NCBI GenBank assembly: GCA_030737835.1
Contig: CM060847.1
Coordinates: forward strand, 23,360,876 to 23,424,875
DNA: 64,000 nt
Origin: Acorus gramineus
Taxonomy: Eukaryota > Streptophyta > Magnoliopsida > Acorales > Acoraceae
Direction of reading: 5' to 3'
Within the stretch, counting starts at the first letter, position 1. Each line of letters begins with the position of its first letter. Below are positions 43,401 through 54,362 of this stretch, in pieces. The notes under the pieces were generated by a model, which saw nothing but the letters and a program-made list of their open reading frames with translations, was not told where the DNA came from and ran no database searches. The position numbers and the translations under genes were made by a program.

Positions 43401-44036
43401 ATTTGGACAAATTATCAAATGGATTTTGATTGTGTGAATCTGTTTCAAACAGTCATATTTCAACTTCAACTTTTGGTTTTTACGTTTTAAAAGTCCACAA
43501 AACAACTTTTATAAAAATGCAGGTTGAGAACAATTGTTCCAGAATCAATTGCTTTAGAGTATAAGATGTTTTTGAAAGTTGATTCCAAAATTGTACAACT
43601 GACTGTAACAGTGACCTATTTCTTGATACTATCATATGCTCTTGTATCTATGTAGGCTCTGAAAGTCTACGTACCCGCATACGAAAGCTACGGAAGAATG
43701 TGGCCACACATGCAAGCACGCATCCTCGCAGCCATCATCATCTACCAACTCACCATGATTGGATACTTCTCCGTCAAGAAATTCTACTACGTCCCAATAC
43801 TCATCCCCCTCCCCATACTCACCCTCATCTTCGCCTACCTCTGCTCGAAGCGCTTCTATCTTGCCTTCAAATACACCCCTCTTGAGGTCGCCTGCCGGAA
43901 CGCAAAGGAGACCCCCAACATGGATATGGTATTTCGGGCGTATATACCTCCTGCGTTGGTCTCTGACAAGTTCGATGACACCGAGGATCAGTTCGAGGAT
44001 GCTCAGTCGGAGGCCTCGAGAACGGTACCGGTCTGA
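37480..44036 (+). CDS. OSCA/CSC1 calcium-permeable channel, ERD4 type (six exons)
   Basis: Membrane protein of the DUF221/TMEM63 (OSCA) family, whose members are osmosensitive or mechanosensitive cation channels. Exons: 37480-37753, 39452-39597, 40516-40791, 41477-42321, 42794-43049 and 43656-44036. All introns are GT-AG and all phases join, giving 725 residues, close to Arabidopsis ERD4 (about 724). Residues 5-27 form the first membrane helix, followed by the family box YYPNRILRGLDPWEG. Further helices lie at about 88-112 and 146-170 (SRLWAFLLGTYW). A cytosolic loop (about 175-365) contains YTILVRDIP and EAPEPRQLVW. The RSN1_7TM core follows, with PQIALIVFLALLPKFL, ASGKFFYFTIFNVFLGVT and GYGLELSRLVPLIIFH. 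The last exon has KVYVPAYESYGRMWPH and ends in an acidic tail. Several introns carry MITEs. The start is the first ATG of the conserved N-terminus. Confidence 0.95.
37754..39451 (+). other. Intron 1 of the OSCA gene
   Basis: 1698 bp, very T-rich (many T runs), with GT-AG ends. Frames read from this strand inside it are artefacts of the T-rich composition. I saw no clear TE. Confidence 0.85.
40125..40345. mobile_element. MITE in OSCA intron 2
   Basis: Left TGGTTTGGAAACACGTTTTG and right AAACGGGTTTCCAAACACTG are inverted copies. Family unclear; borders approximate. Confidence 0.5.
40832..41066. mobile_element. Tourist-like MITE in OSCA intron 3
   Basis: Starts GGCCCCGTTCAGAACTAATT right after TAA (40829-40831) and contains TTGCCAAATCAGTTTCAG and TTCCAAACAAG. 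The right end is diverged near GAAAATTGTTCCAAAAAG. Confidence 0.55.
41269..41440. mobile_element. Second, decayed MITE in OSCA intron 3
   Basis: GAGGCCGCATTTGGGACCAG and CAAAATCAGTTTCTCAGATA match the 40832 element. The right end is unclear. Confidence 0.4.
43177..43363. mobile_element. Tourist-like MITE in OSCA intron 5, 187 bp
   Basis: Ends GCCTCGTTTAGATCAATTG and the inverse of ATTCTCGTTTGGAACCAATT. TAA at 43174-43176 and 43364-43366. Same family as the intron 3 copies. Confidence 0.72.
43395..43600. mobile_element. Tourist-like MITE in OSCA intron 5, second copy
   Basis: Starts GGCTTCATTTGGACAAATTA after TAA (43392-43394), with a right end near GAAAGTTGATTCCAAAATTG. The borders are less clean than in the neighbouring copy. 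Confidence 0.5.
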
Positions 44037-44554
44037 AAAAAAAATGAAGTCCTGATATATCACACCCATGTAGCATGTCATCTGTATGTAATTTTTTTCT
44101 CTTGGTTTTACCACTGTGTGTGTGTGTGTGTGTGTGTGAAGTTTGTGTTTCTGGGTTAGGTGGTGTTGAATCTTTTTTTGTAAGATATGCTGCTTCTGTT
44201 CAGGTGATTCTTGAATACAATTTGTGTTTTGTCATTTTGTTGGGTGACTGTTTTTAACTGTGTTTTCTTACATAGACTACTAGTAGAATTAGACGTATCT
44301 TCTTCTTCTTTTCTTCTTCCTTTTTTTTTTGTGACTCTTCAAATAATGAAGAGATCTTCTCTCTCAAGAGCGTATGTATGCCTTTCAAAAAATTAAAGCA
44401 CGTGAGAACTGTATGTAGAGCAACATGTAAGAACTGTATGTAGAGCAACATGTAGGACTGTTTTTTAACCGTTTTTTTCTTATATAACGGTAAAACTAGC
44501 TGTATCTTCAATTTTTTTTTTCTGTAATGATTCAAGTGATATATTAGATCCTAA
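44037..44554 (+). other. 3' UTR and downstream flank of the OSCA gene
   Basis: Contains a (TG)n microsatellite at about 44116-44138 and T-rich, U-rich-like sequence; AATACAAT at about 44212 may serve as poly(A) signal. A 25-bp direct repeat (AGAACTGTATGTAGAGCAAC) occurs at about 44406 and 44429. Confidence 0.45.
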
Positions 44555-44849
44555 GGTCTAGTTTAGTAAGAGAATAAGTGGTGTGATAAGAGGTAATTGT
44601 GGGGATAAGTAAGGGGGGACAATTAATTCTATTTGGTATAAAAAAATTTCAAGATAAAATATGGATAGCTGTCTTGATTTTGAAATGAAAATGATGATTT
44701 TTATTCCACCTAAAGGTTGTGATAACATTTTCCCTATTTTTTGTTCAAATTTTGATAAATTAAATATAAATAAAATTGATGAACTTTTTATCCTAAAAAA
44801 TTAGAACAATGTATTTATCTTCAAAATCTTAACATTGCCAAACTAGCCC
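44555..44849. mobile_element. Tourist-like MITE, 295 bp
   Basis: TAA at 44552-44554 and 44850-44852. Ends GGTCTAGTTTAGTAAGAG and the inverse of GGGCTAGTTTGGCAATG. Mirrored TTTTATC/GATAAAA and TTCCACC blocks. Same family as 34193-34698. Confidence 0.78.
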
Positions 44850-44850
44850 T

Positions 44851-45130
44851 AATAGTGCCTCATTCATTCAGGTTGGTATAATGTGATACGAGTTATTAAA
44901 TGTCTAAATTGGTGTGGAGTGATATATGAGTTACATGTCCACATCTAAGATTGAAGGAAACTATCACAACATTTTAATCAAAACCATCACACCTAATAGT
45001 GCCTCTTTCAAGTTGGTGTAATGTGATATCAATTATTAAATCTCTAAATTGGTGTGGTGTGATATATGAGTAACATGTCATAATAATACATTTAAGATTG
45101 AAGGAAACCATCACACCATTTCAATCAACA
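44851..45130. repeat. Direct tandem duplication, unit about 140 bp
   Basis: AATAGTGCCTC...GTTGGTRTAATGTGATA...CTAAATTGGTGTGG.GTGATATATGAG...AAGATTGAAGGAAAC.ATCACA occurs at about 44851 and again at about 44994. Confidence 0.8.
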
Positions 45131-45340
45131 AAATTGGTTTATATTTGCTTGGTTATATATAAATGTAATTCTAAAATTGTGCAGTTGTAAATGTTTCTCT
45201 AGTCAGAATTTTATTTTGTCTTGAAACAATTTTGATATTTAATAATCAATCCTCATGTGAGGTCGAAAGTTCGAATGTACACATTTTTGTAAATTTTGTG
45301 CCTTTATAATTAACAATAAAAAAAAAGCTTATGGAGTAGC
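45131..45340. other. Intergenic, nothing recognised
   Basis: AT-rich flank of the LINE insertion; no gene. Confidence 0.4.
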
Positions 45341-45939
45341 AAACAATATTTCCACTAAGACCATCACAAAAATTATGTTTGAGAGGCTTCATGTCACGCC
45401 CCAGGGCGGCCGTCCCCGGGACGCGACAAGTGTATATAAAATATCAGAATCTACACAAGAGGTCAATAATATATCATACACAAACAACCAGAATGACACA
45501 CAGACAACAAAGAGGCTGACATGATATATACACCAAATGCGGAAGCAAAAGACTGAATCTGTAAATAAACCTACTACAGACTCGATACTCAATCATCTGT
45601 CCTGTGAGAGCCAATATACACAAATACAACTGAATATATACAAACACGTGCCAAGCACGGAAATAAAATACATACAGCCAAGAAGGGATGCTGATAGCCT
45701 CTGGTACTCGTGGAACGTGGCGCTGCTCCGCTACTGAAGGAATCCCTCGGAAAGCTCCAACTGCTGCTCCGGCTCCAGCTCAGGCTCAGTGGCAACTGGG
45801 GAAAAACATATGCGAGGGGGTGAGCCACACACTCAGTGAACGGCACAACCCATGCATCACAGACAATATTGACTCAATTCAATCTTAATAATCCACAATC
45901 TCCTATTAACAACCACAAAATGGTAACAAATACTCAAAC

Positions 45940-46790
45940 CAGTGGGTCGCTCAATCGCCAACCCACTACACCCTCACCCTCACCCTTCAATGGGTGACAT
46001 AGGATTTTGGGACTGATAATCATCCAACCACAACTCCAGTGGGTCGTTCATCGCCAACCCACTACACCCTCACCCTCACCCTCACCCTTCCACGGGTGAC
46101 ATAGGATTTTGGGACTGACTAGGCTGTTGGTCACCCTTGGTCCACCGATAGTCTCTTCTCCACTCTGTAGGCCGTTTGGCCTTCACCCATAACTTCAGCA
46201 CAGTCCGTCACAGAGATCGGGAGGTGCCTACTGATGGGAGCCCTCGAAAGGGACGGCCTTATCACGCTGGGGCAGTCTCTACACGGATCCAACGAAGGGA
46301 AACAGAACAGCCTATCCATACGCATATGATCCACTCGGATCCACAGACAACACATCTCTACAACTCTAATGTCATGAATTCTTCAGAATTCCTCTAGGGC
46401 GCATAACCAAGATGCAGGGAACATATACAACAATAGCAAGGGTGGAATATCATTGGGGGAAAGAAACTCGGGAGGGCAGCGTGAGTTCCCGATATAGGAC
46501 ACCCCGACAACCAAACAAGGAACACGGAGTACCCTAACCCGGGTCTCACCGCTGTCCTCGCAAGGCCCCTCCCCTATAATATTCACTAAGATGCTAATAA
46601 TCATACAAGGGGTAAATCATTAATTATCAATTAGAGATATAATATTATTGGGACAAGAACCTTGGGAGGGCAGCATGAGGTCCCGATACAGGACATCCCG
46701 ACAACCAAACAAGGAACACGGAGTACCCTAACCCGGGTCTCAATGTTGACCTCGCAAGGCCCCTCCCTATAATATTATCTAAGGCATGCG
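45940..46790. repeat. Tandem duplications inside the solo LTR
   Basis: A block with AGTGGGTCG, CCCTCACCCTCACCCTTC and GGGTGACATAGGATTTTGGG occurs at about 45940 and 46040. A 150-bp block with GGGAGGGCAGCRTGAG, CCGACAACCAAACAAGGAAC and CCTAACCCGGGTCTCA occurs at about 46445-46595 and 46640-46790. Confidence 0.85.
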
Positions 46791-47214
46791 ATTTAACATA
46801 CACTAGCATTTAATTTAATAAATAAACTAGTAGGACACATGCATAGGCCAAGGCTTCCTAGCATGAGAACAGGGGGACAAGATACAGGCTCTTACACATA
46901 TCCTAAGGGTGCAAGTCCCTAACATGCAAAGTCTAGGGTAGCATGCATTCTACATTTAAATCATGCTCGCATGAAATATACATTACAACAGGTTAATATA
47001 ATCCATGGTGCCCCAGGAGAGGTCGGTATACGCCCAAATGCGTATAACGCCTCACTACTGGGTTGGATTGTCCCACTCACCGGAAGTCGGGTCGTCGCGC
47101 GACCGTCCGTCAAGATCTGCAAGACAGGATAGTAACTTGGTGAGTAAAACCCACAAACACTACAAAATATACCAAGCTACACAAATAAATACCCAACACT
47201 CAGGCAAACGTACA

Positions 47215-48200
47215 TACGGCCCGTACGCCCGCTAGCCCGAGCATCCCGACTCACTCCCGAACCCACCGGCAACCACCCACACGGCCACCCGCCCCTGGAT
47301 GCGCCGCCGCGCCTCAGCCCGCGCACCCAGGCGCACCGCCGGGCCCCTGCCCGCACGCATGGACCCGCAGCCGAGCCACCCGGTGCGCCGCACGCCCACT
47401 GCGCCCGCCGCAGCAGCCCGCGCGCACCCCGCACGACCCGCGCTGACCCGCGAGCACACCGCACGCCCCTCGCGTCCAGCGCCTCGCCCCGCGCGCACCA
47501 CCAGCTCCTTCCCGCGCGCACTCCGCGCGCACCACCAGCCTCTACCCGCGCGCACGCCTGCGCCTCTGCCCAGCGCCCCGCGCGCATGCTCCTCTGCGGT
47601 GCCCAGCGCCCCAGCACCCTCGCCCCACCCGGTATCCGCGACCCAGCGCCCGGCGCTCAACGCCCAGCACCCGGGACCCTCACCCAGCGCCCACGCGCAC
47701 GCCCGCGCAACACGCGCCCAGCGCGCTTGGCAGCACGCCCAGCGCGCCTGCCAGCCTGCCCGCGCTGCTTGCCTGCGCGCATCGCCGAGTGGCCCGAGCA
47801 CCGCTCGCCTGCACGCCCGGCCACTGCCCGCCTGATGCCCGAGCACCGCCTGCCCTGCTCGCCTGCGCGCCCAGCCTGCCAGCGCGCACAGCCCAGCCAT
47901 CCTACCCGAGCTAACCCTGCCAGCCTACCCAGCGTGCCCAGCACGCCCAGCACCCAGCACGCCCAGCGCCATCCCGAGCGCACGTCCGCGCGCACGCGCG
48001 CGCGCGCCCTGCCGCTGCTCGCCTGCTGCGCCTGCCTGAGCGCTGCCTGTGCTGCCTGCTGCCCGGGACTGCAACCCCCATGCCCGAGCACCTCCACCAC
48101 CCATCCATCGGCCTCCGACGGCCTCCGACCGCCCCCAACCACCTCCGACAGCCATCCACAGCCGCCGACCACCACCCAACCCCAAATCCAACCTCCTAAC
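47215..48200. repeat. GC-rich, CGCGC/CCAGC low-complexity core of the solo LTR
   Basis: About 1 kb of very GC-rich imperfect repeats (GCGCGC, CCCAGCGCGC, GCCTGCC). Both strands and all frames stay open, which produces long spurious Arg/Ala/Pro- or Gly/Arg-rich ORFs. It is not a gene. Confidence 0.8.
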
Positions 48201-51200
48201 ATACATCTATACAAGAAAAGAGAGGAAAAAGAGGCTTACCAAGGGGAGGAAGGGAAGTCCGGTTGCTCTCCGCGCACCGAAACCTCTCCCAAAAGGCTTC
48301 CAACGCCCGGATCTCTCTCGGCCTCCGAAATGGCCCAAATCAGGGAAGAAAAGAGGGGGGATGGAGGGGCCAAACTCACCGGAATCCGGATTTGAAAGCA
48401 CCGACCCGATCTACACTTTCTATGCTTTAGGTTTTAAGCTTCAAGCCCTCCAAGGGGCTCAAAATCAAGAAAAATGGAGAAGGGGAGAGAGAGAGCTCAA
48501 GGAGGAAGAAGATGAATAGTGCACAACCTTTTTAGATTTCATTTATATAAAGTCAACTCACTTAAAACCCGGATACACCGCGGAATTGCAAAATTCCAGA
48601 AACGTTACCGGAATTCGACGAAATTTTCGTGAGAGGTCTAAAATGGCACCAAGACACCAAATATGCAGTTAGATTTTCAATCGGAGTCCTCTAACTCAGG
48701 ACGATAGCTAACAGTCCAGAAATAAGCGGTTCCGATCGAAAACCAAAAAAAAATAAAAAACCGCCAGAACGCTCCAACGGTTACCAGCAGGCTAAAAGTG
48801 ACACATATATAACACTTGAAGGTGTGCTTCCGAAGTTTGTTCTTTCGAATCAATCTGCCTTTGTGAAGGGCAGAAACATTGTTCACAACACAATGCTTGC
48901 ACATGAACTCGTTCAATATCTGGGAACTTCTTCTTCCTTTGGTCGAGCATGTGTAAAAGGGGATCTCCAAAAAGCTTTTGACAGTGTAAGATGGGATTTT
49001 TGAAAGAGGTGTTGAATAGCCTTAATTTTTCGGGCTCTTGGGTGCAACTGATTCTTCAATGTGTCCAAACTGCTTCCTTCTCTGTTCTTATCAATGGTAG
49101 CCCAGTTGATTTCTTTCAAGCCAAGTGTGGATTGAGACAAGGGGACCCTGTGTCTCCACTTCTCTTTATCCTTATAATGAATGCGCTTTCTCATTCTATT
49201 GAAGAGGTTGTCAATTCAGGATTGCTCCCATGCCTCAGCCATTGCTCTTCAACTCATTCTGTCAGACTTCTCAAAAGCATCTGGTCTTTCCCTCAATCCC
49301 TCCAAGAGCCAAATGTTCAGTCAACTGGGCTAATGTCTGTCTACCAAGGGCGGAAGGAGGCTTGGGTATCAAAAGAATATCGGAATGGAACTTGGCTGCT
49401 TTGGGGACTCGTCTTCGGGAAATTGTCACAAATAATCAGTCCCTTTGGGCTTCTTGGATAAAGAAGAGATACTGTAGAAGGGGTACAGTATGGAATGATT
49501 CTCCATTCTCTTCGGATTCTTCCCTTTGGAAAAAAAATCTTGAATACAGCCCAATCGTTTAGAGTCCAAGTCCAGTATATCATCTTTGAAGGCACCACTA
49601 TCAATCTTTGGGAAGATCCTTGGTTAAAAGGATTTGGTCTGAAACACCATTTCAATGGTCTAGGGTCCTCCAAACTCTACTACGGTTGCAAGTCTTATCC
49701 ATGCAGATAAGTGGAAGAAACATGTTCATTGGCCTGCTGGATTCGATGCTATCTGGGCAGCCATCAATGAACTAGAAATAGGATGTTGTGGTTCAGACAT
49801 TCTGATTTGGACTGGTTGCAAAACAGGATAGGTTTCGTGTGTGGCAGCTTGGAATTTTATTAGAAGATTGAAACCTTCACTTGACTGGACAAAATCTATT
49901 TGGCACTCTAGTCAACCACCTAGACGTAGTTTCCTTTGTTGGCAAGCTGCTTTAAACAAGTTTCCTACTCATGATCGTCTATGGAAATGGAGACTTGTTC
50001 CATCTAGTCAATGTGTGCTAAGCTCATCTAATGTGTAATCCTCCCCTCACCTATTTATGCAATGTCCCTTCTCAGCCTACCTTTGGACAGCCATTCTTAA
50101 ATCACTGCTGGTGAGGAAGATCATTCTAGCCACTAAATCCAGATTTTTTGGGGTGTCCATTGAGGATTCAGGCTCTCCACTATCTTTAGCTCTATTGCCT
50201 CTTTTTGGCATTGTCTTGGAACCAAGGTCCACTATATCTATCCCAGTGAAATGAGTCTCTCCCCCTCCTGGATAGGTCAAGATCAATTCAGATGGCTCTC
50301 TTGGGGATGATCGTTATGGGTTTGGGGCAGTGGTGCGGGACTCCCGAGGAGACTGCCTCCTTGCTATGGCTGAGAGATCACAGGCTGCTTCTATTAATAT
50401 CTTGGGGTTCAAAGGCTTACTGGTTGGTCTGAGGCTCCAAAATCTTTCAGGCAGTCTAGTTTGGTCTGAATCAGACTGAACTATGGTGGTTGCTTGGGCG
50501 CTAGGTAGGGGTCTCATCCCATGGAATGCATTGAGAGATCTTCGCGAAATTCAGCACATTTCCTCCAGATTTAAAATAGGGAAGGTCTATCATGTCTATC
50601 GAGAAGGTAACCGGGTGGCAGATGCCCTTGCGGCATGGCAAACTAAAATTGGTAGCACCATATTCAGGCCTTCACAACTTAGTGAAATTTGGGCTTTAAT
50701 TGGGGAAGACAAAGCTGGTCGTATCCTCATCAGAAAGGCTTAATGTAACAAAAAATGGGGGCTGTTTAATCCTTTGAACTCTAGTTCCCAACTCCCAAGT
50801 ACTCCTTTTTTTTAGTGCATCAAAGTATCTGGCATTGTTGGGTTGATTTTCTGACCCAACATTGGCCTCTCCCAATCCCCCCCCCCCCCCACCCCACCCT
50901 TTCTCCCTCTATCTATTCTGATCTGATGTACATTTTGTAGAGGCTCATTGAATGAAAAAGGAAAGTTTATTTACCAAGCAAAAAAAAAAAAAAAAAAAAA
51001 ACAATATTTCCACCAACTCTCCTTTTTAACAGTTCTTTTTCATTCCATTTTATGCCAATCGTTGTCTCTCTTCTGTATTAATATTTAGATTAGATTCTTA
51101 TCTTTTTTTATTTTGATTTTATCTTTATTTTATATAGTTAAGAAGATAACATAATTAATTATATGTTATACATTTAATCTGATTTTAATAAGTTTATTTA

Positions 51201-51344
51201 TGTGTTTTTAAAGACAAGCTATAAGTCATTACAAACACATAAATATAAGAGACGACATCATCTAATTTGAACGATAAACTTCCAAATTCTTCTTTAACAT
51301 CCATCAAATTTTCTTGGGATTATATTTAGAGGAGGTTATTGGTT

Positions 51345-52907
51345 GGATATTTAAGTTGTTATTAATTACCGCAAGTGTACGGATCGTTACAGAAGTATAG
51401 ATCTAGCAAATACGGGTCGAACCCACAGATAATTGTTCACATCAGATTATTAATCAATTTAACTAATCGAACTAGAAAGAAAGATTGATGAAGTTTTTGT
51501 TATTGTTTATTATTATTATTAAAAAGAGAATATTAATATGAAAAGATAACTAGGGTTTTAGAATCCACCATGCAATACCAATTTAAGGATTATATTCAAA
51601 TATGAAACTCCACCATATAACTCAATCAATATTGACGTTTATCAAATACCAATCAGAAAATAAATATGTAAAATCATATTAATTATTTCATAAAATCAGA
51701 TTTGAAATCAAAACAATCATCTCAATATTCACATATTAGGAAGAGAATAAGATATCAAATAGTTAACCAAGCATACCCTATCAAACCCTAAACAAGAGAT
51801 ACTTGAAGATGATTCTACGATTAAAAACCTTGATTTATGAAAACCCAATAGAATGATCTATCTCCATTCCCTTTATAAAATCTACCAACTCAATATTCAA
51901 CATGTTAATAAGAGCATAAAATATCATAGAACTTAATCAAAACATATTTTATCAAATCAAATACAAAAGATTTTTGAAGAAGGTAATAAGAAATTCACAC
52001 AAAACGTTTCAAAAAAGAATTGAAGGAGAGATTGATACGCAATAAAGCAAACAATATGGAGAATTCAAATCTAAATATAAAATCCTAAACTAACATTGCA
52101 TGGTTTCATCTTCAACCCTAGTTGAAGATTTAGCTACTGGAAGACATGATCAAATTAAAGAAGAAAAAAAAAGACATCATATTATTAAAAAATTCTTAAA
52201 AATAAAAACACAAAATTAATATTAAAATTCAGATCTAATAGAATACAAGAATCAAAATATATGAGATGAAAAGAAAAATAAAAACAAAAGCAAAACTCTT
52301 GAATCCTTCTTCTCCTTTTTGTCTTTGTGCCTCCCCCCTTTTCTATTCACATGTGCTCCTTTTATAGTCTCCAGCTCTTGAATCTCAACCATTTATTTGC
52401 AATATAATGGATGGTTAAGATTTGGTAGTTAAGATTGGCCTCAACCTTCCTCATATGAAGTTTAGATTTAATTCCCGTCATTGATTTTCTGCAGAATCTT
52501 CAGATGGCTTTTTGACCCGTAATAAGATGGAATTACGAAATCTTCATGAAATAGTGATTTGTAGATCTTGAAATTATCTTTCCAACGCCATATCATGAGA
52601 ATAAATCAGATACTTGAGGCAAAAGTTATGATCAAAACAGTGGGATGGGATTTTGAAGAATATATTTGATTGGATTGATTTTTATTCAATCTTAACCAAA
52701 TCTTTTTCCATAAGGATCTTCTAGAAACTCTTGATTCTCCTTCACATCTTTAACTGATTTGTAGCATATCTTGTATTGATAATCATCATTTAAGTCAATT
52801 ACCTGCAATAACACATGAATTCTTAATATTAGTTATTAAATTACATAAAATAAGGATATAGAAACTTAGATTAAGGAGTTTTAATGTATAATTAATATGC
52901 TTATCAG
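51345..52907. mobile_element. Unclassified transposon, about 1.56 kb, with 9-10 bp target duplication
   Basis: Flanked by GTTATTGGTT at 51335-51344 and at 52907-52916 (the first base may belong to the element). Copy 2 of the segmental duplication lacks this sequence. The left part has TTACCGCAAGTGTACGGATC and CGAACCCACAGATAATTG, a motif I associate with dispersed plant repeats but cannot name. The ends show little inverted similarity. No credible ORF; AT-rich. Confidence 0.65.
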
Positions 52908-53178
52908 TTATTGGTTTTAATATTAATATCACTCTTAGCTTACAATAATATTCTAATAAAATGTCAATTTACTCTAATATCTCATTAATTATTTATTAAA
53001 AATTAACAAAATATATCATTAAACAGAAAACTATTGAAGAGAGACGAGGATAAGCCATGCATCCTATTTATCTAAAACTAATTTATCATAACACAAATGG
53101 TATGCACAGCATCAACACATTTTGCATTGGTTTGGCAATAAAAGTGTGTATATTTTCACAAACATTTTTCATTTCAAT

Positions 53179-53192
53179 CTTCCAAAAAAAAA
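53179..53192 (+). mobile_element. 14-bp retroposition scar
   Basis: CTTCCAAAAAAAAA lies between two perfect 18-bp repeats (AACATTTTTCATTTCAAT, 53161-53178 and 53193-53210). The paralogous sequence near 62230-62255 has only one copy of the site. This fits an extremely 5'-truncated target-primed insertion. Confidence 0.7.
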
Positions 53193-53454
53193 AACATTTT
53201 TCATTTCAATACTTTTGTTATTGACATCCAAATGACATGACATGCATATATTCTGTTGCCCTTTGTTTATTTCTATTAAAAAATCTCAAAAGTATACTCT
53301 TGTCATTTCTCAACGTGCTAGTACCAAGTGACATCATAAAATGATATACTAAGTCAGTATAAGTTTTTAAATTGACATGGAACAAAAATACTTTTTAGTG
53401 CCAGTGACCCATTGGATAGGGCATTGAGTGTATCAAACACTTCTTTAAATGTTG

Positions 53455-53665
53455 GAAACATCCATATAACCCCCTACAATCTGACCTAAATCCATATAAC
53501 CCCCTACAATCTTCATATATCCTATAACCCCCTGTAATCAGACCTCAAAATTCATATAACCCCCTCCGTTCACCTTCCGTCAGTTGAATTAGCGGCGATG
53601 AATTTATGCAGGGGGTTATATGGATTTAAGTAAGATTACAGGGGTTTATATGGATTTTTACCAAA
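53455..53665. mobile_element. CCATATAACCCCCTG element
   Basis: Begins AACATCCATATAACCCCCTA, ends GGTTTATATGGATTTTT, with six or more internal copies of CCATATAACCCCC in both orientations, plus TTCCGTC and GGCGATGAATTTATGCAGG. It is the inverse of the copy at 54363-54570. Confidence 0.75.
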
Positions 53666-54362
53666 AAAAAATTTTATTTATGCTTTTTTTTTTTAATTAT
53701 AAATGACATGTGATTTCATGACCAGTACCCTAACACATTAATAATAGCGTAAATTAACATTTACATGCATTAACATCTAATGGATTATAAATTTTTGTTT
53801 TGTTGTCTTTTCTGTTATTCTCATTGGGAAACGTAAAATTGATATTTTTATTGTTTGATTCACCTTGGATAAAATAAGGATAAATGGTAGAGAAGAGATG
53901 AATAAGAATTTATAACTTTTTAAATGATAATTATACCCCTGCATAAATTATTTGTGTTGGGAATAAGTATGAGAGATGTGTGTGTGATATGATAGATGTG
54001 GCAGTTTTTGGAAAAAAAAATTCTAAAAATTCAAAAATGGCAAGAGGATGAGTTTTATTTTTTTATTAAATCTTGTGGCACATCTTGTGTTGGTGTCATG
54101 AGAGTGATTTTTGTTAGGGACAAACTATATGTGGATGAGTAATTTTGAGTTCTTTTTTAAAATACCAAGAGATAGAATATATATCTCTTGTACTTATATC
54201 TCTTTGGTGGATGATCTTGTATGTGTTTATGATTTAAATAACTATTTTCTTTGATTAAAATTAAATGTGCATGGTATCTTGAAAAAAAATTCAAAAGTAA
54301 ATGTTAAACAGCTCAATTTTTAAAACCACATGTAGAGAAAAAAAATAAAAAAATTTTTTTGA

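Larger units (their letters stand above)
45392..48814 (-). mobile_element. Solo LTR of a Ty3/gypsy-type retrotransposon, minus orientation
   Basis: On the minus strand it runs TGTTATATATG to GGGGCGTGACA, i.e. TG...CA, with flanks CTTCA (45387-45391) and CTTGA (48815-48819), a 5-bp duplication with one mismatch. The LINE reverse transcriptase frame resumes exactly across it. A TTTATATAAATG box on the minus strand (about 48548) is a likely LTR promoter. The GGGGCGTGACA end is typical of large chromovirus (Tekay/Del) LTRs, so that lineage is inferred. No internal region or second LTR exists, so it arose by LTR-LTR recombination. Confidence 0.75.
45359..51000 (+). mobile_element. 5'-truncated LINE (L1-like), split by a nested solo LTR
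   Basis: LINE sequence occupies 45359-45391 and 48820-51000. It ends in A20 and is flanked by an 18-bp duplication with one mismatch (45341-45358 and up to 51016, ACAATATTTCCACYAA). Reverse transcriptase blocks include LSNQSAFVKGRNIVHN, KGDLQKAFDSVRWDF and CGLRQGDPVSPLLF. The stretch that should hold the catalytic F/YADD box is missing (frame break near 49215), and a further large deletion precedes VNWANVCLPRAEGGLGI. A zf-RVT-like segment (about 49840-50030) and an RNase H domain (about 50275-50743, with INSDGSLG and YREGNRVADALA) follow, with stops. A dead copy. Confidence 0.9.
51016..53290. repeat. Copy 1 of a segmental duplication (partner 55280-62290)
   Basis: Matches copy 2 in order and orientation: TTCATTCCATTTTA..CCATCGTTCTC-like start, TTTTATTTTGATTTTA, AACATAATTA, GTTTATTTATGTGTT, then after the insertion CTAATAAAATGTCNATTTACTCTAATATC, GCATCCTATTT, CACAAATGGTATGCAC and CATTTTGCATTGGTTTGGCAA. 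Confidence 0.8.

Noticed and set aside
47177..48395. Long overlapping ORFs (up to 269 residues) on both strands
   Set aside because: They are caused by GC-rich low-complexity repeats within a solo LTR. All frames are open, composition is Arg/Ala/Pro or Gly/Arg, and no domain is visible.
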